DNA of 64,000 bases from Serratia quinivorans (GTDB taxonomy: Bacteria; Pseudomonadota; Gammaproteobacteria; Enterobacterales; Enterobacteriaceae): contig UGYN01000002.1 of NCBI GenBank assembly GCA_900457075.1, positions 4,278,001-4,342,000 on the forward strand. Direction: 5' to 3'. The translations under genes and the position numbers were made by a program. Numbering within the stretch: the first letter of the stretch is position 1; the number at the start of each line of letters is the position of its first letter. The notes beneath the pieces are model-generated. The model was not told where the DNA came from, ran no database searches, and saw only the letters and a list, made by a program, of their open reading frames with translations. Positions 27,862 through 37,652 of the stretch are shown here, one piece after another.

Positions 27862-28053
27862 TTACGCACCGCGATAGTAGTTCAGGCGTAAATGAAAGTA
27901 GGGGCGTAAATAATCGGGCACCTGTTGTTCGGCATTGCTGGCGTCATTGACGGTAATGCCATAGCGTTCGTTGTAAATGACGCTGAGGGCCAGTAAATCG
28001 ACTTCAATTTTTTCACGTTCTGCTTGCGGTAAGCTATCCAGCTTTCGACCCAT
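27862..28053 (-). CDS. Conserved small protein of unknown function
   Basis: 63 residues, ATG 28051-28053 after CAGGGAG. An amphipathic N-terminal helix (KLDSLPQAEREKIEVDLLAL) is followed by IYNERYGITVND and a C-terminal DYLRPYFHLRLNYYRG. No membrane segment or signal. Codon use and ribosome site look genuine. I cannot name the family. It is encoded between sbcB and a second small gene on the same strand. Confidence 0.6.
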   Translation of the reverse strand: MGRKLDSLPQAEREKIEVDLLALSVIYNERYGITVNDASNAEQQVPDYLRPYFHLRLNYYRGA

Positions 28054-28129
28054 ATTATTCTCCCTGTGATTCCTGGGGCATCATAGGATCGTTAGCCGCG
28101 CTTGTCCCTACCCCATTCTGGGGGGAGCC

Positions 28130-28339
28130 TCAAGATGTGGGCGACTGTGCCTGGAGGCCGTGGCCTGGAGCCGCTGCACCCTGAACATGTTGCGAGTATC
28201 TGACCGTAAATTCCTGCCGGTTTTGCAGATTAGCGTGCTCGAAGGCCCTGTGGGCCGAGAAAACGCTGCCGATCACCGCCAGCCAGAAAACGCTGCACAG
28301 CACCAGGATGCCCAACCAGACTTTTTGGTTATAGCTCAT
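28130..28339 (-). CDS. Small single-pass membrane protein
   Basis: 69 residues starting MSYNQKVWLG (ATG 28337-28339, GGAG site in TCCGGAGTATTT). One hydrophobic helix at about residues 7-27 is followed by a hydrophilic periplasmic or cytoplasmic tail with HRAFEHANLQNRQEF. No known family is recognised. Confidence 0.55.
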   Translation of the reverse strand: MSYNQKVWLGILVLCSVFWLAVIGSVFSAHRAFEHANLQNRQEFTVRYSQHVQGAAAPGHGLQAQSPTS

Positions 28340-28596
28340 AAATACTCCGGATGAGAAAAGGTAATAGAATTTGCCAGGAAATTAAATCAGAGTTTCTCTC
28401 AATGGAATGTCAACGGCCACATTATTATGGTTTGTTTTTTGGTTAATGTGTTACCAAATACCTTCGTGATGTTTCAGAACATTCCTTAAGATAATATTAA
28501 GAAAAGATAAGTAGATGCCACTGAGTTTTATTTAGTATTCGTTTAATTGTTTCCACATACAATCAGCATCATTCAATACCAATGTGGATACGTATT

Positions 28597-29706
28597 ATGA
28601 AAACTCTGCTGTTAACCGGTGCTACCGGCTTTCTCGGTGGTGCAGTTCTCGAGAAACTAATTAAAGAAAATCAGTCTATTAACTATCTTCTGTTAGTGCG
28701 GGCTGAAAATGCACAGCAGGGACTGGAACGTATTCGATTGAATATGGAAAAGTTTAATATTGATGCTGATTTATTTTCAAAGATCACGATAGAAAATATA
28801 TTGTTGGGCGATTTAGGTGAGCCTGCTGAGTTTTTGGCAGACACACGAATTAACAATGTAACGCACGTTATTAATTGTGCCGCAGTAGCCTCGTTTGGCA
28901 ACAACCCTCTTATTTGGAAGGTGAACGTCGAAGGTACGCTGGCCTTTGCCGAGAGAATGGCGCAGGTGTCTGGATTAAAACGTTTCCTGCACGTGGGTAC
29001 CGCCATGTCCTGTGCGCCGGAACCGGGTTCTCTGGTGGCAGAGAGCGGTGAATTTGAAGAAACCGCCGAGCATTTGGTGGAATACACCCGCTCCAAATCG
29101 ACCATCGAGCAGCTAATGCGCCAACGCTGTCCGCAGCTGCCGCTGGTGATTGCCCGTCCTTCGATCGTGGTGGGGCATACTCGCCTGGGTTGTCAGCCTT
29201 CCAGCAGTATTTTTTGGGTGTTCAGCATGGCGCTGATGCTGCGCAAGTTTATGTGTTCACTGCAGGACAACATCGACGTGATCCCGGTCGATTACTGTGC
29301 CGATGCGCTGGTGATGCTGTTGAACAGCGAAACGCTGGATAATGACGTTTATCATATCTCGGCCGGTGAAGAGAGCAGCGTCAGCTTTGCGGATATCGAC
29401 CGGGCCATTGCCGCCGCGCTGGAAAAACCGCCGCTTGGCGATCATTACGCGCAGGTCAGTTACGAAGCGCTGCTGAAGATGCGTAAGCAACTGAAGGATA
29501 TTTTCGGGCCTTGTAACGAACGACTGATGCTGAAGGCGATGCGCCTGTACGGATCTTTCGCCATGCTTAACGTGCGTTTCAGTAACGATAAAATTCTTAA
29601 GCTGGGCATGCCGAAACCACCGCGTTTTACCGACTACATCGACTGTTGCGTACAGTCGACCCGCGGTTTGTCTATCCAGCAGCAAATGGTGGTAGATTTC
29701 AAATAA
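28597..29706 (+). CDS. Extended SDR, acyl/thioester-reductase-like NAD(P)-dependent protein
   Basis: The start is taken at MKTLLLTGATGFLGG (ATG 28597) because that is where the Rossmann fold begins; an in-frame ATG 15 bases upstream is possible. 369 residues. Nucleotide-binding motif GATGFLGG (residues 8-15), LLLVRAE at strand 2, VINCAAVASFG, and active-site Tyr-Lys as YTRSK. This fits the male-sterility/thioester-reductase branch (NAD_binding_4), whose members reduce acyl-CoA or acyl-carrier substrates. No carrier-protein gene is next to it, so the substrate is unknown. The 240-bp upstream region is AT-rich. A single gene, convergent with the repressor gene. Confidence 0.75.
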   Translation: MKTLLLTGATGFLGGAVLEKLIKENQSINYLLLVRAENAQQGLERIRLNMEKFNIDADLFSKITIENILLGDLGEPAEFLADTRINNVTHVINCAAVASFGNNPLIWKVNVEGTLAFAERMAQVSGLKRFLHVGTAMSCAPEPGSLVAESGEFEETAEHLVEYTRSKSTIEQLMRQRCPQLPLVIARPSIVVGHTRLGCQPSSSIFWVFSMALMLRKFMCSLQDNIDVIPVDYCADALVMLLNSETLDNDVYHISAGEESSVSFADIDRAIAAALEKPPLGDHYAQVSYEALLKMRKQLKDIFGPCNERLMLKAMRLYGSFAMLNVRFSNDKILKLGMPKPPRFTDYIDCCVQSTRGLSIQQQMVVDFK

Positions 29707-29748
29707 CAGCACGGCGCCGATTGGCGGCGCCTGACTGTATTCGCCTCA

Positions 29749-30495
29749 TTACCAGGACGAAGACGACCAGAAAACGCGGCCCAGCACCACCAGTTGGTCT
29801 TTGCGCTGCGGGTAACTCAGGTGTTCGTCCTGGTACTCTTCCCGGTTCAGGGAGCGAATAGTGACACCGCCGTCGGGCTGTTCGATCAACACTTTTACCC
29901 GCAGCAGATTGCCATGACGAATAGCGTAGGTTTTGCCTTCGCGAATACGTGTGTCATCGGTATTGATCCCCACCACATCACCGTCTTGCAGGCGCGGTTC
30001 CATACTGGAGCCGGAAATGCGGATGATGCGTGCGGCATTCACCGCCACCCCCATCTTGTGCAGATAGTAGCGACGGAAGATCAGCGAAAATTCTTCGCGA
30101 TCGACGATTTCATAACAGCCATCGCCGGCCGAGAAATTAATATCCAGCAGGGGAATTTCCACAAACTCTTCCTTGTCCTGTTCGGTGTCTTCCCATACCA
30201 CCGGCTTGAGGCGGGCGGGTTGAAAATCCGACTCTGCCGCTACGTTATCAAACGGCCGCACCAGCTGTTTTTCATGGAAAACGTCAAACCAGCCCTTGGG
30301 CAGGTTCAGTTTGGCCTCGATCCGCCTGGCGAGGTTATCACCCAGGTTGCGGGAAGACTTTTCACCGCTGATTTGGCTCAGTGTCGGCGAAGAGGACTCT
30401 ACCAGCAGCGCAAACTCGTTCTGGTTGACACCCTGTCGGGCGTAGCTGGCCATCAGCTCGCGCAAATTATTGCGTCTTATTTCTTTGGTTTCCAT
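29749..30495 (-). CDS. LexA/CI-like repressor (XRE HTH + S24 peptidase domain)
   Basis: 248 residues from METKEIRRNN; a TTG-start extension to 30570 is possible. The N-terminal HTH (about 8-70, NQNEFALLVESSSPTLSQIS) and the C-terminal S24 domain carry an Ala-Gly cleavage-like site (FSAGDG), Ser in GSSMEP and Lys in LRVKVL, so RecA-stimulated self-cleavage is plausible. Family members regulate prophages, R-type pyocins or DNA damage genes. Two palindromes upstream suggest autoregulation. It is divergent from an amidase gene with a ~200-bp gap. No prophage genes adjoin it. Confidence 0.82.
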   Translation of the reverse strand: METKEIRRNNLRELMASYARQGVNQNEFALLVESSSPTLSQISGEKSSRNLGDNLARRIEAKLNLPKGWFDVFHEKQLVRPFDNVAAESDFQPARLKPVVWEDTEQDKEEFVEIPLLDINFSAGDGCYEIVDREEFSLIFRRYYLHKMGVAVNAARIIRISGSSMEPRLQDGDVVGINTDDTRIREGKTYAIRHGNLLRVKVLIEQPDGGVTIRSLNREEYQDEHLSYPQRKDQLVVLGRVFWSSSSW

Positions 30496-30513
30496 CGTCG
30501 GATGATCGCACTC

Positions 30514-30579
30514 TTTAGCAAAAAGGTAAATATTGCTTTCACTAAATATTTCTTGCTTTAACTTTAGCAATTAGCTAAA
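30514..30579. promoter_or_regulatory. Pair of palindromic operators for the S24 repressor
   Basis: TTTAGC-AATTA-GCTAAA (30563-30579) is a perfect 17-bp palindrome and TTTAGC-AAAAA-GGTAAA (30514-30530) a one-mismatch copy, 49 bp apart on centres. They lie just upstream of the METKEIRR start and in the divergent promoter region, the layout expected of a CI-type repressor controlling itself. Confidence 0.65.
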
Positions 30580-30698
30580 CATGAACGGGTGGACATGGTC
30601 CGCAAAGACATTGTAGGGTCGCTGTACGTTGCGGCCGTTTGAGCGGAACGGATCCTGCAATGCTGTGGCACGCGAGTTTAACCAACAAGGAATCTATT

Positions 30699-31466
30699 AT
30701 GTTCAGTATGGATTACAACAGCTACCGTTCGGTAGCCAGCTTTGGCCACCGGGTGCGTTTTCTGGTGCTGCATTACACGGCGCAAAACTTTGCCGATTCG
30801 GTGCAGTCACTGACCGGTAAGTCGGTCAGCGCCCATTATCTGGTGCCGGATCCTGAAGATCAAAGCTATCAGGCCGCCGGTTTCAACGGCGTGCGCATTT
30901 TCAACCTGGTCGATGAAGTGGAGCGCGCCTGGCATGCCGGGGCCAGTCAGTGGGGCAATCGCAATAATCTTAACGATACGTCCATTGGCATTGAGATCGT
31001 CAATCTGGCCAGCGGCGATGGCGAAGACATTACCTTCCCGCCGTTTAACCCGCAGCAGATTGCCGCGGTCAGCCAACTGGCGCAGAACATTCTGCAACGC
31101 TATCCGGACATCACGCCGGTCAACGTGGTGGCGCATTCCGATATTGCTCCGGGCCGCAAAAGTGATCCTGGCCCGCAGTTCCCATGGCACCAGCTGTATC
31201 TGGCAGGTATAGGCGCCTGGTATGACGAAGCAGTAAAGCATCGTCACCAGCATGAATATCAGTGCCAGGGCCTGCCGGCGCAGCCTGATTTGCTGGCGCT
31301 GTTCGCTAAATACGGTTACGACACCTCGGCAGCGACCAATGCCGAAGGTTATCGCCAACTGGTGCGGGCCTTCCAGCTGCATTTCCGTCAACGAAAGTAT
31401 GACGGAGTGATGGATGTGGAAACCGCCGCCATTTTGCGTGCGCTGGTGGATAAATATGCCGCTTAA
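30699..31466 (+). CDS. N-acetylmuramoyl-L-alanine amidase, Amidase_2 (AmiD-like, no signal peptide)
   Basis: 255 residues, ATG 30699 behind AACAAGGA. Amidase_2 domain with zinc ligands His25 (LVLHYTAQNF), His146 (VVAHSDIAPG) and Asp156 (KSDPGP), and the conserved WHAGASQW and NDTSIGIEI. A C-terminal PG-binding-like helical domain (about 205-255) resembles that of E. coli AmiD. Unlike AmiD it lacks a lipoprotein signal and starts almost at the catalytic domain, so the product should be cytosolic. Possible roles are recycling of anhydro-muropeptides (AmpD-like) or a phage-type lysin. It is divergent from an S24 repressor that may control it. Confidence 0.82.
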   Translation: MFSMDYNSYRSVASFGHRVRFLVLHYTAQNFADSVQSLTGKSVSAHYLVPDPEDQSYQAAGFNGVRIFNLVDEVERAWHAGASQWGNRNNLNDTSIGIEIVNLASGDGEDITFPPFNPQQIAAVSQLAQNILQRYPDITPVNVVAHSDIAPGRKSDPGPQFPWHQLYLAGIGAWYDEAVKHRHQHEYQCQGLPAQPDLLALFAKYGYDTSAATNAEGYRQLVRAFQLHFRQRKYDGVMDVETAAILRALVDKYAA

Positions 31467-31564
31467 CGTCTGACTGCGGATAGGGGACGCCTTATCCGCC
31501 TTTTTCAGTCTGCCTTCCTCCGCTAAACTGATATCCTTTCTCGCCATCGATAACGGGATGCATT

Positions 31565-32632
31565 GTGCGCCTCGACAGAAAAATATCGTCGTTTGAACGT
31601 CTGACTTACCGCCATTACCGCATTGTGCATGGTGTACGCATTGGGCTGGCGTTTATCCTGACCTTCCTGCTAATCCGCCTGCTTGAAGTGCCGGAAGGCA
31701 CCTGGCCGTTGATTACGCTGGTGGTGGTGATGGGGCCGATTTCATTCTGGGGCAACGTGTTGCAAAGGGCGCTGCAGCGTATTGCCGGCACGGTGTTTGG
31801 TGCCGCCTCCGGTCTGATTGCCCTGTATCTTGAACTGTATTCGCTACCGCTAATGCTGGCGTGGTGTGGCGTCGTGATGTTTTTCTGCGGCTACCTGACG
31901 CTGGGCAAACGGCCTTATATGGCATTGCTGGTGGGCATTACGCTGGCGGTGGTTTGTGGCGCGGGTGCCGGTGATATGCATACCGCGCTGTGGCGCAGTG
32001 GCGACGTGATTTTTGGCTCATTACTGGCGCTGTTGTTCACCAGCATTTATCCGCAGCGGGCCTACATTCTGTGGCGCATGCAGATGGCCGATTGCCTGCA
32101 AAGCGCGGGCAAGATCTACGGCGCTTACCTGTCCCCGAATATGATCGAAAGACCACGGCTGGAGCCGCAGCTGAAAGACTTGCTGAATCAGGTGGTCAAA
32201 TTGCGCGGGCTGATTGTGCCCAGCAGCAAAGAAACTCATATTCCCAAAGCGGTATTCGAAGCGGTGCAGACGCTGAGCCGCAATCTGGTCTGTACCCTGG
32301 AGCTGTTGGCCGACGCCTACTGGGCCTCGCGCGAAACCCATTTTATTATGCTGAATGCCAAAACCCTGCGCAGTGCGCAACTGTTGACGCTACGCTCATT
32401 GGAAGCGCTGGCGGAAACCATGCGTAACGGCCCGCAGGCTCAGCAGGCGATGGCGGCAGGGGAACTGAGCGAAATCGCTGCGGAGCTGAAAACCCTGATG
32501 CAGGAGGCCAGCGTCAGCCAGCATGGTGAAGCGCCGATCTACGGCTACGTATGGCTGAGCATGGAACTGACGCAGCAGTTGGAAGAACTGGGTGACTTGC
32601 TCAAGGTGTGTACCGCCGGCGAGCGTGAATAG
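31565..32632 (+). CDS. yeeA: FUSC-family inner membrane protein YeeA
   Basis: 355 residues, GTG start after GGGATGCATT. ~6 N-terminal membrane helices (residues ~20-160, VRIGLAFILTFLLIRLLEVP...) and a cytosolic C-terminal helical domain. Length (E. coli YeeA 352) and the neighbouring yeeX support the name. The FUSC family contains putative efflux components such as AaeB; the YeeA substrate is unknown. Confidence 0.85.
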   Translation: MRLDRKISSFERLTYRHYRIVHGVRIGLAFILTFLLIRLLEVPEGTWPLITLVVVMGPISFWGNVLQRALQRIAGTVFGAASGLIALYLELYSLPLMLAWCGVVMFFCGYLTLGKRPYMALLVGITLAVVCGAGAGDMHTALWRSGDVIFGSLLALLFTSIYPQRAYILWRMQMADCLQSAGKIYGAYLSPNMIERPRLEPQLKDLLNQVVKLRGLIVPSSKETHIPKAVFEAVQTLSRNLVCTLELLADAYWASRETHFIMLNAKTLRSAQLLTLRSLEALAETMRNGPQAQQAMAAGELSEIAAELKTLMQEASVSQHGEAPIYGYVWLSMELTQQLEELGDLLKVCTAGERE

Positions 32633-32778
32633 GGGGCCAGATCATGAAGCAGGCGCTTCGGGTTTTTGTCGCGGCGGTAAAGTGGGTAAGATAGGGCGAT
32701 GAGTGTTGTGTCAGAGCGCCACAAACCTGTATCTTGGTCTCATTGTGGCCGTAAGCCAATGAATCTGTGTATTACTAA

Positions 32779-33111
<333 letters not shown>

Positions 33112-33120
33112 CCGTTTTTA

Positions 33121-33151
33121 TCGGGCCAGGCGCTCGCCTGGCCCTTTTAAT
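33121..33151 (+). terminator. Terminator after yeeX
   Basis: GGGCCAGGCG-CTCG-CCTGGCCC followed by TTTTAAT. Confidence 0.8.
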
Positions 33152-33165
33152 CTGCCCCTCAGTTA

Positions 33166-33951
33166 CTACCCTTTACCGTACATATCAAAATCAAAGTATT
33201 TATCGTTCACCTTCTTATAGGTGCCGTTGGCGATAATGGCTTTCAACGCCGCGTTGAAGGCATCAAGTAATGCGCGGTCCTCTTTACGCACGCCAATGCC
33301 ATCGCCAATACCAAAATATTTGCTGTCGCTCAGTTCCGCGCCGGTAAAGGCAAAATCCTTGCCGCCGGGCGTTTTGAAAAATTCGCTGGCGCTGACGCTG
33401 GCCAGCAGCGAAGCGTCCAACCGGCCGTTGGCCAGATCCTCATTCACTTCCTGTTGGCTCTGATAGGCAATCACGTTGACGCCGGCCTGGCGCCACATTG
33501 CGTTTGCGTAAGCTTCCTGGCTGGAGCCTTGTTGCACGCCAATCGATTTGCCTTTCAGTGAAGCCGCCGTGGGCTGCAGGTCGCTACCCTTGCGGGCCAC
33601 CAGGCGTGCCGGGGCGTTAGACACCTTGTTCGAGAAGGAGATCTGCTTTTCGCGCTGCGGCGTAATGGTCATTGACGAGGCGATGGCGTCAAACTTTTTT
33701 GCCTGCAACCCCGGGATCATCCCGTCCCAACTGCTTTCGACCCACACGCACTTGGCCTGCATTTCATTGCAAAGCGCCTGAGCGATATCCACACCGAACC
33801 CGGTCAGGGTTCCTTGCGCAGTTTTGTATTCCAGCGGCGGGAAGGTGGGGTCTATGCCCAGCTTAATCACCTTGCCGCTGAATTCCCCGCCAAGGGCGGC
33901 GAAACTGAATGCCAGTGGCAGCAATAAAACCAGGCTACTTTTTGTTTTCAT
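33166..33951 (-). CDS. Periplasmic amino-acid-binding protein (ArgT/HisJ-like)
   Basis: 261 residues, GAGGAAAAC site before ATG. A cleavable signal peptide (cut near ALG-GEF) is followed by the type 2 solute-binding fold of family 3: KLGIDPTFPPLEY, GFGVDIAQALCNEM, SSWDGMIPGLQAKKFDAI and SKYFGIGDGIGVRKED. Ligand-contact positions are of the basic amino-acid/opine type, but the exact ligand is unknown. No ABC permease or ATPase adjoins, so it must share one encoded elsewhere. It follows the M20 hydrolase gene by 36 bases, likely as one operon. Confidence 0.85.
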   Translation of the reverse strand: MKTKSSLVLLLPLAFSFAALGGEFSGKVIKLGIDPTFPPLEYKTAQGTLTGFGVDIAQALCNEMQAKCVWVESSWDGMIPGLQAKKFDAIASSMTITPQREKQISFSNKVSNAPARLVARKGSDLQPTAASLKGKSIGVQQGSSQEAYANAMWRQAGVNVIAYQSQQEVNEDLANGRLDASLLASVSASEFFKTPGGKDFAFTGAELSDSKYFGIGDGIGVRKEDRALLDAFNAALKAIIANGTYKKVNDKYFDFDMYGKG

Positions 33952-33987
33952 TTTGTTTTCCTCAGCGTAGTGGTGTTCAAAAAGGGA

Positions 33988-35157
33988 TTAAGCCAGGAAG
34001 CGTTCCGCCAGCTTGACCCAGTAAGTGGCGCCAATCGGCAAACACTCGTCGTTAAAATCGTAACCGGCGTTATGCAGCGAATTCCCGGGCGTGCTTTCCC
34101 CGTTGCCAATTGAGATATAACTGCCGGGGCATTTCTCCAGCATAAAAGCGAAGTCCTCACTGGCGGTAATCGGGCGCAGGTTGGCGATAACCCGGCTTTC
34201 ACCGGCCCACTCCAGCGCGACCGAACGCGCCAGTTCGGTTTCCACCACGTGGTTTACCAGCACCGGATAACCCTGTTGATAATCAATCTCTGCCCGGGCG
34301 CCAAAACTGACGGCCTGCGCTTCCACCAGTGCTGTAATGCGGTCTTCCAACCGTTGACGGACATCGGCATTCAGCGCACGCACGCTCAGCGTCATGGTGG
34401 CGGTCGAGGGAATGACATTGCTGGCATGACCGGCCTGGATCGCGCCCACGGTCACAATCGCCGTTTCCTGTGGATCGATATTTCTGGAGACGATGGTCTG
34501 CAGGCTCATCACGATGGCGGCACAGACCACCACCGGATCGACGGTGTGCTGTGGCACCGCGCCGTGCCCGCCGTGCCCATGCAGGGTGATGTTGACGGTA
34601 TCGGCCGAACACATGAAAGGGCCGCTGGCAAAGCCCAGTTGGCCGACCGGGAGGCCGGGCACGTTGTGCATGGCGAACACCGCGTCGCAGGGAAAACGCT
34701 CGAACAGCCCGTCTTCCATCATTACCCGGGCGCCGCCGCCGCCTTCTTCCGCCGGCTGAAATATCAGGTGCAATGTACCGGTAAAGTCAGAGTAGTGCGC
34801 CAGATAACGCGCCGCCGCCAGCAGCATGGTGGTGTGGCCATCATGACCGCAGGCATGCATCACGCCGCTGTGAGTGCTGGCATAGGGCAGCCCGCTGGTT
34901 TCTTCAATCGGCAATGCATCCATATCGGCCCGCAGGCCAAGAGATTTCCCCACGCCGCGCTGCAGGGTGGCGACAACCCCGGTTTGTCCTATATGGCGCG
35001 TGACCTGATAACCCCATTCGGTCAGCAGTTTTGCCACCAAATCGCTGGTGGCAAACTCATTGAACCCCAGTTCTGGATGCGCATGAATATGGTGGCGAAT
35101 GGCGACCATTTCGTGTTGAACGGCAGCTATTTCAGGTAAAACAAGCGGATTGCTCAT
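33988..35157 (-). CDS. M20 family amidohydrolase (hippurate hydrolase/N-acyl amino acid type)
   Basis: 389 residues from MSNPLVLPE. Metal-site motifs are complete: GLRADMDALPI, MHACGHDGHT, QPAEEGGGGARVM, and the late His in NSLHNAGYDF. The dimerisation domain has HGHGGHGAVPQHTVDPV. Such enzymes release free amino acid from N-acyl amino acids. With the downstream amino-acid-binding protein and the divergent LysR this looks like a scavenging unit: the binding protein captures an amino acid or conjugate and the hydrolase frees it. Confidence 0.88.
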   Translation of the reverse strand: MSNPLVLPEIAAVQHEMVAIRHHIHAHPELGFNEFATSDLVAKLLTEWGYQVTRHIGQTGVVATLQRGVGKSLGLRADMDALPIEETSGLPYASTHSGVMHACGHDGHTTMLLAAARYLAHYSDFTGTLHLIFQPAEEGGGGARVMMEDGLFERFPCDAVFAMHNVPGLPVGQLGFASGPFMCSADTVNITLHGHGGHGAVPQHTVDPVVVCAAIVMSLQTIVSRNIDPQETAIVTVGAIQAGHASNVIPSTATMTLSVRALNADVRQRLEDRITALVEAQAVSFGARAEIDYQQGYPVLVNHVVETELARSVALEWAGESRVIANLRPITASEDFAFMLEKCPGSYISIGNGESTPGNSLHNAGYDFNDECLPIGATYWVKLAERFLA

Positions 35158-35296
35158 CGCGATATCCAAAGTGATTTTTCGGTTCCCGACGCGATCGATA
35201 ACCGGGAACAAGGTACTTCGGAGACTAACAAACAACCTTTTGCCCGGGGAGCCGCCGTTCGGTTATGCTGACAACTTATGATTGTCAGGGGGCGTG

Positions 35297-36251
35297 ATGA
35301 AACTACATCAGTTACAGGCCTTGGTCGCCAGTGCCGACGGTGGCAGCATCCGCGCCGCCGCACGCCAACTGGGGCTTTCACAGGCGGCGGTCACGCGGGC
35401 CTTGCGCGAGCTGGAGCAGCAGCAGGAACTGCCGTTGCTGATCCGCACGCCGGCCGGACTGGGCTTTACGCCTTACGGAAAAAACGTTGTTGACCCACGC
35501 CCGGTTGGTGTTGAACCAACTGGAACAGGCCAACAATGAAATGGCGGGCCTGCGCGGGTTGGCGCAAGAACAGGTGAAGGTGGCGATCACGCCCTGGCTG
35601 ATGTTGACGGTGTTACCGACGGCGGTGGTGGCTTTTCGCAAAAAGATGCCGAGGGTAAAACTGGAGCTGTTTGAAAGCCTGATGGCCAACGCCCAATCCC
35701 AACTGCGAGAGGGCACGATGGATTTTGCCATCACGCCGCTTCCGGCTTCGATGGCACCGCAGGAGTTTCATTGTGAACCGTTGCTGGACTATGAAACGGC
35801 GGTGATGGTGCGGCACGGCCATCCATTGGCCCAAAGCAGCTCAGTCCACCAGTTGCTGGAGCAGGACTGGGTGCTGAACTATACGCCAGAAAATTATGAC
35901 GATTTAATCCATCAACTGTTCAGCCGACACGGCGCTCAGCTTGATCCGAACCGCATTATTCATGCGCATTCTCTTGGTATGTTACAGGCAATGATGGAGT
36001 CGGCAGACATGTGCACCTGGTGCCCGGCACCGTTGCTCGGGCTACCGCAGTTTGCCGGACGCCTGCAACCGCTGGCGCTACAGGAAGGCTGCGACCTGGC
36101 GCGGCTGAATATCGTCACCCGGCGTAACAGCATACTCAGCACCGCCGCCCATGCGTTGATTGATAACCTTATCCGCACCCTGCGCCAGCACGCCCGCTCC
36201 GCGCGGCTCGAGGACCGACTGATTTATGATCGGGTGAAGTTGTTGATTTAG
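35297..36251 (+). CDS. LysR-type regulator, divergent from M20 operon (one frameshift)
   Basis: The N-terminal HTH (MKLHQLQALVASADGGSIRA, LGLSQAAVTRALRELE) begins at ATG 35297 after AGGGGGCG. Deleting one A from the run at 35479-35484 joins it to the effector domain (FTPYGKTLLTHARLVL...), giving ~317 residues. The product likely controls the divergent M20/binding-protein operon with a substrate-derived inducer, as is usual for divergent LysR genes. The break lies in a six-A run, so an artefact is likely. Confidence 0.82.
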
Positions 36252-36340
36252 GTGGGAAGGGGGGGCGGAGTTATTGGGATAGTTTTGGTTATTGTGGGGA
36301 CGTCCTGGCCGTCGGCTTTGTGCCAACAGCGGACGTTATG

Positions 36341-37549
36341 CTAATCATTGATGAGATGATTCGGTTGGAGCGTACGCTTAGCCAGTTTCTTTTGCAGAAT
36401 GATAACCATGATTGGGAACCCTGATGCGGAAATTGCACATACCCCCAGCAACGTGTTCATATTTTGTGGTGCTATGGCGTGCCCAGGTAATAGAAAAGCT
36501 GACAGAAAAAATGCGACCGTTGTGATCAGGTACATTATTGATGACTGCAATGAAGAGAATCCCGCTCGTTGCCTGTCATCAGGAAACTGAATGGTCAGCG
36601 CCGAGGAGGAAACTAGACGACTGTATGATGCACCGAGAAATACAGTAATAAATATCCCCGCATGCGGATAGCCCAGAATGGGTATTAGCAAACTCACAAT
36701 AAAGACGATGGTTGACCCTGTAGCCAGAACCAAAGCAGAGGAACGGGAAGTTAACGCGCCTGTCATTTTTGTTGACAGGTATCCTGCAATACCCCCGGTG
36801 AAAAACAGCCATGGCAGCAGGTCTTGGGAGGCACCCAGCTGCTGGGTCATTAATGGTACCAGAACAGGAATGATCAGCATCGGGCTAAACTGTACCAGCG
36901 CATTACTGGAAGCGAACAGCAAAGTATTAACGTCGAGAGGCAGTGCGTGGGGTGTGTCGAAAGAGAGTGGATCCTGAGGGATGATGGAAACAATCAGTGG
37001 CAATGCCAACAAACACAGCGTACTGATAAACCACAAAGCGACATGCCAGCCGTAATGAGCACACAAAAATAGTATCGCGGGCATTCCGACAATGCTTACC
37101 ATCGAAAATGATGCAATGACCGTCGCCAACATTTTTCCGCGCAAGTTAGCCGGTGCGAGATTTATCAATATACTGATACCCACCCCCATTGTTGTGCCTC
37201 CTACCAGTCCTGCGCAGAATCGTAATGCAAGCAGAAGACTAAAACTGGAGGTGAATGTCGTCAAAAATGTCAGTATCCCCAGGAGTGCCATATTGACGAA
37301 GAGAAAACGTTTCTTATTGAAACGACCAATCCAGTAAAAGGCGATAATTCCCGAGAGGACTGCCCCGGAGGTGTACATGCCGGATACGTAGCCTGAGAAT
37401 GATACGGGAACGACGAAGTCTGCTGCCATAAAAGCAAAAACAGGGTTGAACATCATATATTCCAGTGCATTCGTGAACTGGATAAAAGCCATGACAACCG
37501 CTATCCGGATGAGGGCTTTATGATTAAACGTTGTTGTGACCAGTGACAT
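36341..37549 (-). CDS. MFS transporter
   Basis: 402 residues, 12 predicted membrane helices, with the MFS A-motif-like loop WIGRFNKKRF after helix 2 and a Gly-rich helix 4-5 (FCAGLVGGTTMGVGI). It resembles drug- or sugar-efflux type carriers of the DHA1 branch; the substrate is unknown. Codon use is more AT-rich than the neighbours, as is that of the divergent LysR, hinting at joint acquisition. The 103-bp gap between them should hold both promoters. Confidence 0.8.
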   Translation of the reverse strand: MSLVTTTFNHKALIRIAVVMAFIQFTNALEYMMFNPVFAFMAADFVVPVSFSGYVSGMYTSGAVLSGIIAFYWIGRFNKKRFLFVNMALLGILTFLTTFTSSFSLLLALRFCAGLVGGTTMGVGISILINLAPANLRGKMLATVIASFSMVSIVGMPAILFLCAHYGWHVALWFISTLCLLALPLIVSIIPQDPLSFDTPHALPLDVNTLLFASSNALVQFSPMLIIPVLVPLMTQQLGASQDLLPWLFFTGGIAGYLSTKMTGALTSRSSALVLATGSTIVFIVSLLIPILGYPHAGIFITVFLGASYSRLVSSSALTIQFPDDRQRAGFSSLQSSIMYLITTVAFFLSAFLLPGHAIAPQNMNTLLGVCAISASGFPIMVIILQKKLAKRTLQPNHLIND

Positions 37550-37652
37550 AGCAAGCGACCTGTGGATGAAAGATATCTGAGTTTAACTGCTATCAATGTG
37601 GCTCATTAGATGGTAAAAGTGGCATTTATTGTTATCATTTATGGGATGGTTT

